This document shows positions 35,484-43,933 of a stretch of DNA of 53,632 bases, one piece after another. Position 1 is the stretch's first letter, and each line of letters starts with the position of its first letter. A program made the position numbers and the translations under genes. The notes under the pieces are model-generated. The model was not told the DNA's origin. It did no database searches and worked only from the letters and a program-made list of their open reading frames with translations. This DNA comes from CAZSBG01 sp964605145. Its GTDB lineage: Bacteria; Zhuqueibacterota; Zhuqueibacteria; Thermofontimicrobiales; Thermofontimicrobiaceae. The DNA lies in the NCBI GenBank assembly GCA_964605145.1, contig CAZSBG010000036.1:1-53632 (forward strand), written 5' to 3'.

Positions 35484-36929
35484 CTATAAATATATACTTT
35501 TTTCCATGAAGAGGTTTGGATCTCTCAGGTACCTGTCTAAAATTTGCAAAGAATTTTCCATGCCTGAAGTTTGTTCGATATCGATGTAGTTCATATTTTC
35601 TTTGTTGAAAGAAAACCATCGCCAGATAATTTCAATTTGAGTGTCATCAAAATCTGAAGTATTACTCACCTTGTTCCCAAATAATATCTCAAAACGTGAT
35701 TCGATCAATTGCCAATCAGGATTTTCACGGTTAACTTCAAGTAAAAATGCATTCGAAGATCCATTTATAAAATAAAAGCAAACATGACCTTGAATAACAC
35801 TTGGCGCCAAAATTACAATTTTTTTGCGATGATTCGTTTTTTGATCTATTTTATGTATGCTAAATTGCTTATTTATGTTCGGTCGAAATTGATGGATATA
35901 TCGATGCTCCAACAAGAGCGCTTCGAGTTCGGAGCCGGTCTCTTCGTAAACAATATCAAAAATTTTATCATGAATAAGTTTAGTTTTATCATCTATCACA
36001 AGTGATTGCAAAAAATAACTTCGCACTCTTGATTTCAAGTTTTTCGATTTACCGACATAAATGACCTCGTTATACTTGTCTTTCATTAGATATACACCCG
36101 GCGATTCAGGTAAATTCGAAAGATAGTCACGATCAAAATTATACTCTGAAAAATCGACAAGATTTTCATTTTCATGAATGAAGGTATTCAGTTCATTTAA
36201 TCGATTAATATTTTTATTGTGCAAGCTTTCGATAAGCAGGCTCATAATTTCATGAAGTACGTCCAGCGTGTTTTCGATATTTAATGGCATTTGATAGGCT
36301 AATTCAAAATAATCAGCTACATCATTCAGGCATTTGGTTTTAATATCCGGCAGTAATTTCGGTAAAATATGCTTACAAACCAGGAATTGCTTTTCGAATT
36401 CCATTCCTAAATGATATTTCATCAACCTGGTGAATTCACGTTCAATTTTCCGGGAAAAAACCAAAATTATATCCGAATTATTTATTGCTTTCCATTGAGT
36501 GTGGATATCATCTTCAAATTTAGAACTAATTTCACTCTGTTCCAAATAATTCAAAACCTCTTTTTGCAAGGTTTTAGTCAAATCAACGCGAGGTTCAATC
36601 TTGTATATATTTTTTGAGATAATTTTTGATTTCTCAACGTAATAACATCCAACCACAATCGGAATGTTGATTTTATTGAACGCGATATACTCAAAATCGA
36701 TAATGGTGTAATTCATTTTATTGAGATCAAAATCTGTACTAATTTCTGTTACTTCCCATTTACCCTGCTCATCTTTGACGAAACGATCATCAGGCAAGAG
36801 CAAATTGTCCACAACTTTTTCCATTTGAAAAGAATAATTATCATTGGTATGGAAAAAATCTTTAATAATTTCCCGTGTTGAAATTTTAGAATCCTTTTCT
36901 TTCAGGTATTTATATATCTTTTCCTTCAT
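35484..36929 (-). CDS. DnaQ-like exonuclease / GIY-YIG endonuclease fusion
   Basis: Putative DNA-repair or DNA-processing nuclease of 481 residues. A winged-helix-like start (about 1-60) is followed by a DEDDh exonuclease fold (about 75-245) that keeps the first Asp-x-Glu (YTIIDFEYI) and a late Asp (NTLDVLHE), but the middle HNxxFD block reads FSRKIEREF and the usual His of the last motif is not in place. A UvrC-type GIY-YIG domain follows (about 270-350): PESPGVYLMKD, VIYVGKSKNLKSRVRSY and the metal Glu in GSELEALLLEHRYI, all intact. Exonuclease/UvrC-like fusions are known in many bacteria. I start at 36929 (MKEKIYKYL), leaving a 20-base overlap with the DedA-like gene; the frame is open further upstream. 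Confidence 0.83.
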   Translation of the reverse strand: MKEKIYKYLKEKDSKISTREIIKDFFHTNDNYSFQMEKVVDNLLLPDDRFVKDEQGKWEVTEISTDFDLNKMNYTIIDFEYIAFNKINIPIVVGCYYVEKSKIISKNIYKIEPRVDLTKTLQKEVLNYLEQSEISSKFEDDIHTQWKAINNSDIILVFSRKIEREFTRLMKYHLGMEFEKQFLVCKHILPKLLPDIKTKCLNDVADYFELAYQMPLNIENTLDVLHEIMSLLIESLHNKNINRLNELNTFIHENENLVDFSEYNFDRDYLSNLPESPGVYLMKDKYNEVIYVGKSKNLKSRVRSYFLQSLVIDDKTKLIHDKIFDIVYEETGSELEALLLEHRYIHQFRPNINKQFSIHKIDQKTNHRKKIVILAPSVIQGHVCFYFINGSSNAFLLEVNRENPDWQLIESRFEILFGNKVSNTSDFDDTQIEIIWRWFSFNKENMNYIDIEQTSGMENSLQILDRYLRDPNLFMEKSIYL

Positions 36930-37530
36930 TCGATTTTTTAATTTTTTTCTCTTTCCAATACCCCCAGAAACCCCATGCAAACATCAGTGCAAATGTTAAT
37001 AGAAGAATCCAATTGGGTATTTTGAAGGTATATCCCAGCCAAATCAATAAAAAGTAACGTGGGACTCTGCCGATACTGAGTGCCAATAGATACTTTTTCA
37101 TTGGATAAGCGGATGCGATACTTAAAAATTTGAACGGATAATACGGTACAGGTGTCAATGCAGCAATAATGATCATGCTGAATGGAAATTTGTAAAAGAA
37201 ATTTACGGATTTTTTATAAATGTATTTATCATAATATAATTTTTTAACTTTATTATGGTTCAATACAAACGTCAAGGTTTCATAGTCTATGAAACCAGCG
37301 ACGAGGGTGCCGAGAGTTGCGGCAAAAACTGCTGCAAAGAGATTGAATTCTTTACCGTAGTAAAGAAGAACCGGTTCATGTGGTAGAAATGAAATATAAA
37401 CATGAGATGGAATTGAGTATAGATACAACCAAACAATACCTTTAAATTCCGGCAATAAAAACCATATAAGCACCGAAACCAGGGCGGAAAAAATAATGAC
37501 GCCTATAAATATTTGATACTTTTTTTTCAT
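36910..37530 (-). CDS. DedA/VTT-domain membrane protein
   Basis: Polytopic inner-membrane protein of 206 residues with about five hydrophobic segments. The stretch from SFLPHEPVLLYYG to the re-entrant-loop-like LTPVPYYPFKFLSIASAYP and the following helix with GRVPRYFLLIWLGY is the VTT (SNARE-associated) pattern of the DedA/TMEM41/VMP1 group, whose members move or scramble lipids such as undecaprenyl phosphate and phosphatidylethanolamine. The Pro-x-P loop and the Arg of GRVPRY are conserved features. It overlaps the nuclease gene by 20 bases; the pairing looks incidental. A short, charged C-terminal tail (KEKKIKKSNEG) faces the cytoplasm. Confidence 0.82.
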   Translation of the reverse strand: MKKKYQIFIGVIIFSALVSVLIWFLLPEFKGIVWLYLYSIPSHVYISFLPHEPVLLYYGKEFNLFAAVFAATLGTLVAGFIDYETLTFVLNHNKVKKLYYDKYIYKKSVNFFYKFPFSMIIIAALTPVPYYPFKFLSIASAYPMKKYLLALSIGRVPRYFLLIWLGYTFKIPNWILLLTFALMFAWGFWGYWKEKKIKKSNEGKDI

Positions 37531-37571
37531 TCAAATAGCAAAATAGTACTTCTGTTTCTATTGTTAGCAGA

Positions 37572-37598
37572 AAAGCCCCACCAATTCAGCGGGGCTTT
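37572..37598 (-). terminator. Terminator hairpin after the 13-gene redox operon
   Basis: AAAGCCCC (37572-37579) pairs with GGGGCTTT (37591-37598). On the minus strand the stem is followed by TTTCTGC, a short T stretch. It lies about 40 bases after the flavoprotein stop codon and before the DedA-like gene, so it is the likely end of the large operon. Confidence 0.7.
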
Positions 37599-37637
37599 CA
37601 AATAATTTAATATTATTGATTTAGTATACGGAAATTA

Positions 37638-39311
37638 TTATCGGATTGTTCCCAAATAGTCGGTTGTTAATTGTCTTTCTCTTACTTTGGGATTACTATA
37701 ATCCGGAAGCAGCATCGGTGACACAACATCTTTGATACCGGCTTCTTCAACTTCCATATTGTATTTTTTCACATGATCCAGAGATAATTTACCATTTCCG
37801 CTATAGCCTTTACAATATTCAGCAGCATTCTTGCCTGCAATGCGCCCGAATGCTGTAACATCCAATAATGAATTACCCATCAGCCTGTTTTCACCATGAA
37901 TGCCGCCTAAAGTTTCCCCGGCAACGTACAATCCCTTCACATTGGTTTCACAATTATTATTGGCTTCCAATCCACCATTCTGATAATGAAGCGTGGGATA
38001 AATCAACATGGGTTCCTTCGAAATATTGATGCCATATCTCCGGAAAAGGATGTGCTTGCCCGGGAATTCTTTCCGAACCGTTCCAACGCCGTGAAGATCA
38101 TCAATCATGGGTGAATCGAGCCAGACACCGAATTTGCCGGTCGGTGTGGGTACACCATTTTTTTTGTCCTTGCTACATTCACGAATGATAGCTGCTGCTT
38201 CGACATCCCGGGGTTCGCGTTCGAACACGAACTGTTCACCGTGTATATTGACCAGATTCGCCCCTGCTCCCCGAACTTTCTCTGTAATGAGCAATCCTTC
38301 TGCCTGTTCAGGAAAAACAGCGCCAGTTGGATGATATTGAACAGTATGGAGAAAACACACCGGCACGCCGGCGCGATATCCCATAATCAGTCCGTCACCA
38401 GTGGCGCCGTAATGATTTGTCGTCATAAACTGTTGAATATGAAGCCGACCGCTTCCACCTGTTGCAATGATAACGGCTTTTGATTTTATCAAAAAATATT
38501 CTTCTGTTTCCATGTTGTACATAAGAGCGCCGGCACATTTCCCTTCATCATCCAAAACCAATTCGATTGCAGGGCAGAATTCCAAAATTTCGATGTCATC
38601 GGTATGATTTTTGACTTCATCGCGGATGGTGCGCATGATCTCAGCGCCAGTAATGTCGCCGGCATAGTGCATGCGTTTTCTCGAAGTACCGCCCCCGTGC
38701 ATGGATTTCATTTTGCCATCCGGGTATTTGCTAAATATCATTCCAAGTTTCTCAAGCCATGCCAACACTTTTGGCGCTTCAGTGACCAGTGTATAGACTA
38801 ATTCAGGGTCATTGACAAAATGGCCGCCGCCCATAACATCGAGATAGTGATAATAGGGTGAATCTTTCCATGTTTTGCTGGCACCCTGAATACCACCTTC
38901 CGCCATCATTGTGTTCGCATCGCCGTTCCGCAGTTTTGTGGCGAGAATGACTTTAGCTCCATGTTCACGTGCCAACAATGCCGCTGAATTTCCTGCTCCT
39001 CCACCGCCGATGACCAAAATATCGGTTTCCATAGTTACTTTTTTCAAATCGATTCTGTCAGGATCAACGCGGCTTTTCGCCTCAAGGATATCAGCATATT
39101 CATTGCTGATGGCATACCCCTTGCTGGGACCAACCCTTAATTTTTTTCTCGTTCCTTCAATGAAATCAGGATGGTAGTTGCGAAGTATTTCTTGCCGTTT
39201 ATCAACAGGGATGGCAGTGAATTCATCCCCCTTTTTTTTACGTTCCACTCTCTCAGGACGCGTTTTCTCGACCGCCTTCATTAAGTTTTTTAGTTCTGGT
39301 GTGTATGCCAT
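37638..39311 (-). CDS. Fumarate reductase/succinate dehydrogenase-like flavoprotein subunit
   Basis: Cytoplasmic FAD enzyme of the fumarate reductase / succinate dehydrogenase / aspartate oxidase family. After an unusual 95-residue N-terminal extension, the FAD loop is DILVIGGGGAGNSAAL (97-112). The position of the His that binds FAD covalently in SdhA/FrdA is Asn134 (NTMMAEGG), so FAD should be non-covalent. Active-site blocks are complete: HPTGA, RGAGANLVN, TLHYQNGGLE and HGENRLMGNSLLD. No signal peptide. Reaction probably reduction or oxidation of an unsaturated or saturated dicarboxylate; fumarate is the default guess, a related acid is possible. Last gene of the operon, 68 bases after its Fe-S partner. 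Confidence 0.85.
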   Translation of the reverse strand: MAYTPELKNLMKAVEKTRPERVERKKKGDEFTAIPVDKRQEILRNYHPDFIEGTRKKLRVGPSKGYAISNEYADILEAKSRVDPDRIDLKKVTMETDILVIGGGGAGNSAALLAREHGAKVILATKLRNGDANTMMAEGGIQGASKTWKDSPYYHYLDVMGGGHFVNDPELVYTLVTEAPKVLAWLEKLGMIFSKYPDGKMKSMHGGGTSRKRMHYAGDITGAEIMRTIRDEVKNHTDDIEILEFCPAIELVLDDEGKCAGALMYNMETEEYFLIKSKAVIIATGGSGRLHIQQFMTTNHYGATGDGLIMGYRAGVPVCFLHTVQYHPTGAVFPEQAEGLLITEKVRGAGANLVNIHGEQFVFEREPRDVEAAAIIRECSKDKKNGVPTPTGKFGVWLDSPMIDDLHGVGTVRKEFPGKHILFRRYGINISKEPMLIYPTLHYQNGGLEANNNCETNVKGLYVAGETLGGIHGENRLMGNSLLDVTAFGRIAGKNAAEYCKGYSGNGKLSLDHVKKYNMEVEEAGIKDVVSPMLLPDYSNPKVRERQLTTDYLGTIR

Positions 39312-39379
39312 TCCAACACCTCTCTTATTTAAAAAAGTCTATTTCAAATTAAATGTTTATTTCACCAATTTGTGATTGA

Positions 39380-40138
39380 TTAAAGATAACTTTTATCTTC
39401 AGGCTCCCACATTTCATCTACGTTATCCGGTTCCATTTGCCTGGTCGTGTATAACTTCATCAATTCTGCTCTATCTTTCTTCATTATATCTTTGAGCATA
39501 CTTTCGTAACGACCCTCACTTATCTGGGAAACGCGGGTTTGCAAGTGTTCTGCCTGTGGGAGTACATGTCTACCGTAAATTCTTCGCGCCAGGATACCAA
39601 TATTGTACTGAACTTCTTCTGCCGGGCAGCGGGCAGAACACAGACCACACATAACACAGTCAAATGATAATTCGGCAGCTTTCTGAACATCGCCGGCCAT
39701 GGCCATTGCAACATAATCCATAACTTTAATATCCATGGGACAGCTAAGTGTACATGTATTACAGCCCATACATTTATAAATTTCGGGATATAGCTTGTTG
39801 ATGTCCTCCCCGGTAGCACTCAATTCCTCGATATCGTAAACTGCTTTATTGCCGGGAAAGAATGGTATCTGTGTGATGTACATGTGCGGTTCAACAACAG
39901 TTTGGCAGGCCAAACCATAATACAATTTGTAATCGTTTGGAAATCGATAGATCGTGCCGCAGGCGCCGCAAATTCCACCACGACAACCGCATCCTCGAAC
40001 CAGTTGGTAACCAGCATATTCCGTGGCTTTTTGAATTGTCAGGGAACTCGGAACGTCATAGCGCTTTCCCATAATAAAGATTGGAACTAAGTTTTTATCG
40101 TCAAGCTGGTTATCGTTTTTTTGTTTTGTTTTACTCAT
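39380..40138 (-). CDS. Fumarate-reductase-type iron-sulfur subunit (2Fe-2S plus two 4Fe-4S)
   Basis: Electron-transfer partner of the flavoprotein encoded next. A plant-type 2Fe-2S domain carries GCGCRGGICGACGT (49-61) and the distant Cys78; a bacterial ferredoxin part has CMGCNTCTLSCP (123-134) and CVMCGLCSARCP (161-172). In standard FrdB/SdhB the last cluster is 3Fe-4S because one Cys is missing; here all four cysteines are present, predicting a second 4Fe-4S cluster. No CCG domain (as in HdrB or SdhE) and no membrane anchor subunit follow. Gap of 53 bases from the tail-anchored ferredoxin gene, which may provide the membrane contact. Confidence 0.87.
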   Translation of the reverse strand: MSKTKQKNDNQLDDKNLVPIFIMGKRYDVPSSLTIQKATEYAGYQLVRGCGCRGGICGACGTIYRFPNDYKLYYGLACQTVVEPHMYITQIPFFPGNKAVYDIEELSATGEDINKLYPEIYKCMGCNTCTLSCPMDIKVMDYVAMAMAGDVQKAAELSFDCVMCGLCSARCPAEEVQYNIGILARRIYGRHVLPQAEHLQTRVSQISEGRYESMLKDIMKKDRAELMKLYTTRQMEPDNVDEMWEPEDKSYL

Positions 40139-40191
40139 TGAAACTCCTCCTGAAGAGAATGATTTTTATCTCTCGGAAATTCTATTGATTT

Positions 40192-40707
40192 TTACCAGGT
40201 TATGAATATTCCTAACACAACGCCAATTATCAGAGCGACTATAACCATGAAGTAATTATCTAAATATTTCATTGTTTTTGATTGTGGAATAACCTCCACG
40301 ACACGCTCGTCAACGACATAATCTTTTATTCCTGTATCGACTTGCGGGCAGGACATAATGCAGGCATAACATTGCTCACAATCTTCTGCCACCAATGCTT
40401 CAAGGGCGAATGATGTGCGCTGAACCGTACGCGCGCGCCTGTCCGGTTCCCTTCTCAAAACAGGACAGGAATCGATGCAATTCCCGCAGGCGATACAGGC
40501 CCGATCACCTTCAATAAGAGTATTTTCAGGCAAGTACAGGCGATGATAGGGTTCAATCCCACGGGAGAGCAAACGGCATCTGGCGACCGGAGGCTCTTTT
40601 ATATCAAGAACAGAATTTAAAACGTCCTTTGTTTGATCTGTTAAAAGTTCCTCTTTTGAAGTTATGTACACCGTATTTCTCTCCTTAAATAGTATATTCT
40701 CTGACAA
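40192..40707 (-). CDS. Tail-anchored protein with two 4Fe-4S clusters
   Basis: Protein of 171 residues without a recognised family name. An N-terminal domain (1-65) is followed by CIACGNCIDSCP (71-82) and CEQCYACIMSCP (110-121), two 4Fe-4S motifs separated by 28 residues, and a single C-terminal membrane helix (about 151-171, FMVIVALIIGVVLGIFI) that ends the protein. The Fe-S part therefore sits in the cytoplasm at the membrane. By position between the seven-heme cytochrome and the fumarate-reductase-like Fe-S subunit it could hand electrons from the membrane complex to the soluble reductase; this is inference from gene order. Confidence 0.82.
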   Translation of the reverse strand: MSENILFKERNTVYITSKEELLTDQTKDVLNSVLDIKEPPVARCRLLSRGIEPYHRLYLPENTLIEGDRACIACGNCIDSCPVLRREPDRRARTVQRTSFALEALVAEDCEQCYACIMSCPQVDTGIKDYVVDERVVEVIPQSKTMKYLDNYFMVIVALIIGVVLGIFITW

Positions 40708-40726
40708 AGTCGACCTGTCAATTTCA

Positions 40727-41644
40727 TTAACGAAAAGTGAATTCTGTTTGATTTAATTTTTGTTCGTTGATATAAGGATGGCATTTGACGCAATTTTCGT
40801 CCACCTTCGAAGATTCACAATCAGCTTTAAATATAAGGAACTTCCCGTGAATTTTACCATGATGGCATTTATAACACACTGATTTTGAAGGAAACGCCAT
40901 ATCCTCACCGGGGTGATTTGTGGGGCGTGCCTGTTCGTGACATCCATTGCATTCTATCGGATTTCGCGCCGTATAATTAACCGTTTTATCGATATAGGGC
41001 TTACCGAATTCATCGAGCTTCGTTTGAATGTGACAGCCTTCGCAATTCCCCTCTTTAATTTTTTCAAGTAGTTCAAATTCTTCTTGTTCTTCAGAAGTCA
41101 ATTGATCTGCCAAGCGCAATTCTTTCCAGCGATCTTCATCTTCCGGCTTGAAGCTTGTATACCGGTAATGTATCTTGTGATCAAATATTAAGCCAATATC
41201 CTCCACCTGGAACGGCAGGTTGGGCTCATCCACTTCTTTGAGCTCCAGTATTTCAGGGTGACAGTCAAGGCATTTTTCAGGCGAATACGTTTCCCTGGAT
41301 GATGTCTGTTCTACCATTTCCAGGTTGGCCACACGCTGGGAAAATTTCGGAACTTTTTTTATACTTCTAATCACCTGCATCTCAAACGCCTTATCCGTAT
41401 GACAGGATATGCAGGAAGCACCTTTCCCAACTTCTGCGTGGGCAGGAATTTGCATATCTATTGAATAATACTTACCTCGATTTTGATGACATTTTTGACA
41501 GAAAGTGGCAGTCTGATTCACCATAACCATCGCTGCAAAACCAAAAATACCGCCGACTGCGCCCAGGATTATAATTATAATTAGGTGATTTTTTATAAAA
41601 TAGGATTTTAATTGTTGAAATAGTTGTTTTCGATCAATTTTCAT
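40727..41644 (-). CDS. Membrane-anchored seven-heme c-type cytochrome
   Basis: One N-terminal membrane helix (about 20-43) anchors a periplasmic domain with seven CxxCH heme sites starting at residues 49, 78, 125, 201, 232, 257 and 285. The helix followed directly by a heme is the NapC/NirT and QrcA layout; these proteins exchange electrons between the quinone pool and periplasmic partners. The middle (about 160-200) is a heme-free, charged helical stretch. Length 305 and heme number do not match a named family that I recognise. It lies 51 bases after the molybdopterin-type subunit, which suggests one complex. Confidence 0.88.
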   Translation of the reverse strand: MKIDRKQLFQQLKSYFIKNHLIIIIILGAVGGIFGFAAMVMVNQTATFCQKCHQNRGKYYSIDMQIPAHAEVGKGASCISCHTDKAFEMQVIRSIKKVPKFSQRVANLEMVEQTSSRETYSPEKCLDCHPEILELKEVDEPNLPFQVEDIGLIFDHKIHYRYTSFKPEDEDRWKELRLADQLTSEEQEEFELLEKIKEGNCEGCHIQTKLDEFGKPYIDKTVNYTARNPIECNGCHEQARPTNHPGEDMAFPSKSVCYKCHHGKIHGKFLIFKADCESSKVDENCVKCHPYINEQKLNQTEFTFR

Positions 41645-41695
41645 GAGTCAATGCAACTCCCCATCAGTGTAGTTCACGGGACAGGTAAAATATTT

Positions 41696-43915
41696 TTAAG
41701 CTTTGGAAATTTGGATTTTTGTATCATTCCAGCCCTGGCCTTTTCCGTTTTCATCGGTGGCTACAGGAATGATAAAATAAGGATGCGAGCCGTTGCCATG
41801 GTCTTCCCACCACAGGAAATTGGTATCCGGATCTTCGCTTTTGAAACGCTTCGAAAGAGCGATTTTGCCGTATTCCCAGTGACCCAATCCTTCCGAAATG
41901 GCAATAACAGCAGGATGAACACCCTCGCTCAAATCAGCTTTTAAAATGGTCTTGCCCACCTTTGATTCTAAAATTATGTAGTCACCAGATTTGATTCTCA
42001 GCCTTCGTGCGGTTTTTGAGTTGATGACTGCTGCGTTCTTATGATGAATTTCCGCCAGCCATTTCAAATTGCTCAAATCATTGCGCATGACATGAACTTT
42101 ATGTGGCAATAACACCAATTCATTTTTTTCAAGAGAAATATTCTCCTGAATCGGCTGATAAGCAGGCAAGCTACGCCCATCCGATGAAGATCCCATTATT
42201 TCAAATCGGCCGGAAGGTGTTGTGAATCCATCGCTTTTATAAATCTCAAAGTCAGGTAATAAATTATGATCGCAACAAATGCCTTCTTCAAAGAGTTTTT
42301 TCCTGTCCGAAATGAACCTCGAATTCTTAATTTGATGTTTGTAATATGATTCGCTGTTCTGCCAGTTCAGTGAATTCTTCATGGAGCCTCCCAGTCGGGA
42401 AGCCAACGACAGGCAAAAATCATCCAGCGAGAGCGATTCCCCCTGCGCTTTGATAACTGGTTGGGACAGGGCGACAAAAGGTTTCATATCGTAGGACGGA
42501 CTGGAATCCAAATCCCATGATTCAACGAAAGTGGTTGCCGGCAACACGATGTCAGCAAGAGCTGCTGTTTCGCTCATCACATTATCCATTACCACGACGA
42601 AGGGCATTAGCTGTTCGTTTTCAAATACTTGCCGCGTCATATCACAATTTGGGTATTCATAAACCGGATTATTTTTGAAAGCAAAATACAAATCCACAGA
42701 TTCCTGATTTTTTGCAACAGCTTCGAAAAAGGCAAAATCCGATATTGCTGATTCGCTTATTTCGTCGAGAGACAAGTTTTCTATGTGCAGGCTTCGCGGT
42801 AAACAAACACCCCCTTCACGATCGATGTTACCGACCAGGACATTGAGCAGCATTACCGCGCGTTCGTTTTCAACGCCATTAATGTGATCTGTGATGCCAC
42901 CGCCGGTGATGGCGACTCCCGGTTGTTTCTCAGCAAATTCCAGGGCGATTTCTTCAATTTTGGACGCTTCGAGGGTGCTCTCCTCTGCCGCCTTTTCGAC
43001 AGTAAATTGAGCAAGATAGGATTTCAATTGATCGATGGATACATCGGTATACCGTTGAACGAATTCTTCATCAGCCAATTGATTTTTCAAGATAACATTT
43101 GCCATTGCCAGGGCTACAATGGCATCTGTTCCCGGTTTTATTGGCAGCCATTCATCGCTTCTTCCGGCTGTATTGGATAATCGTGGATCAATGGTGACCA
43201 GTTTAGCGTGCTTTTTTATTTTGGCGCTAATCAGTCTTTGATTGAATGAAACGAAATCCGGATGTGATTCAAAAGGATTTGCCCCGAAAATGAGAAAATA
43301 ACAGCTATTTTCTGCATCAACTATTCCCCTGTCCACGCCCCACATTTTTTTGTTGGCATTGAGACGATTCAAATCCTGATAATTCCCACCGCTCAACATC
43401 GTTGGTTTCCCAAAATTTTTCAGAAATCGCTGCCCCAACCCCCTCACACGATGCGGATCAGATTGAAAAACAAAATTCTTCTCTTCCCCTGATTGTTTAA
43501 TTTTCTTCAATCTATCTGCGATCTCTTTCAGTGCCTGATCCCATGTGATTTGCTTCCAGTTATGTTCTCCTCTTTTCCCCAATCGTTTCATGGGATGAAG
43601 AATTCGTTCAGGATCATACACCTGGTTGATCCCTGCGATGCCTCGTGCACAAATTTTGCCTTTATTATTGATATGATAGGGATTTCCCTGAATGGCGACG
43701 ATTTCGTCATAGCGCAAAAATCCGATGACTCCGCATCGCGCAGGGCACACATCACAGATGGTGTGGATTCCTTTTCTAAATTTGCTTGTAAATATGGATA
43801 CGTTTCGCCCACGAACATTAATAGGGACGATGCCTGCAAAAGCAGCAGGAATCGATAATGCGGCGGTGCCAATGCCTGTTATTTTTAAAAAATCACGACG
43901 ATTAATTTTCTTCAT
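41696..43915 (-). CDS. TAT-exported molybdopterin oxidoreductase-family subunit (PsrA/PhsA/QrcB-like)
   Basis: Large subunit of 739 residues with a twin-arginine signal (RRDFLKI at 5-11), so it acts in the periplasm. An N-terminal 4Fe-4S motif is intact (CDVCPARCGV ... CARG), and molybdopterin-binding blocks GANPFESHPD, TIDPRLSNTA, WLPIKPGTDA and VLPATTFVESWD are visible. Between the Fe-S motif and the GANP block, where the Cys or Sec molybdenum ligand normally lies, there is no Cys; the region reads LSGGNYQDLNRLN. Either another residue (Asp or Ser) is the ligand, or no molybdenum is bound, as in QrcB of the menaquinone reductase Qrc and in alternative complex III. Polysulfide/thiosulfate reductase is the other candidate. 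Follows the NrfD-type gene by 18 bases. Confidence 0.85.
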   Translation of the reverse strand: MKKINRRDFLKITGIGTAALSIPAAFAGIVPINVRGRNVSIFTSKFRKGIHTICDVCPARCGVIGFLRYDEIVAIQGNPYHINNKGKICARGIAGINQVYDPERILHPMKRLGKRGEHNWKQITWDQALKEIADRLKKIKQSGEEKNFVFQSDPHRVRGLGQRFLKNFGKPTMLSGGNYQDLNRLNANKKMWGVDRGIVDAENSCYFLIFGANPFESHPDFVSFNQRLISAKIKKHAKLVTIDPRLSNTAGRSDEWLPIKPGTDAIVALAMANVILKNQLADEEFVQRYTDVSIDQLKSYLAQFTVEKAAEESTLEASKIEEIALEFAEKQPGVAITGGGITDHINGVENERAVMLLNVLVGNIDREGGVCLPRSLHIENLSLDEISESAISDFAFFEAVAKNQESVDLYFAFKNNPVYEYPNCDMTRQVFENEQLMPFVVVMDNVMSETAALADIVLPATTFVESWDLDSSPSYDMKPFVALSQPVIKAQGESLSLDDFCLSLASRLGGSMKNSLNWQNSESYYKHQIKNSRFISDRKKLFEEGICCDHNLLPDFEIYKSDGFTTPSGRFEIMGSSSDGRSLPAYQPIQENISLEKNELVLLPHKVHVMRNDLSNLKWLAEIHHKNAAVINSKTARRLRIKSGDYIILESKVGKTILKADLSEGVHPAVIAISEGLGHWEYGKIALSKRFKSEDPDTNFLWWEDHGNGSHPYFIIPVATDENGKGQGWNDTKIQISKA

Positions 43916-43933
43916 GGTATCCCTTGATATTGA

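Noticed and set aside
36930..36980. Longer N-terminus for the GIY-YIG fusion
   Set aside because: The extra 17 residues overlap the DedA-like gene further and add only a Gly/Lys-rich stretch; MKEKIYKYL is the natural start.
37638..40707. Thiol:fumarate reductase or heterodisulfide-linked complex
   Set aside because: The Fe-S subunit has no CCG domains, which the thiol-linked enzymes carry, so coenzyme-type thiols are unlikely donors.
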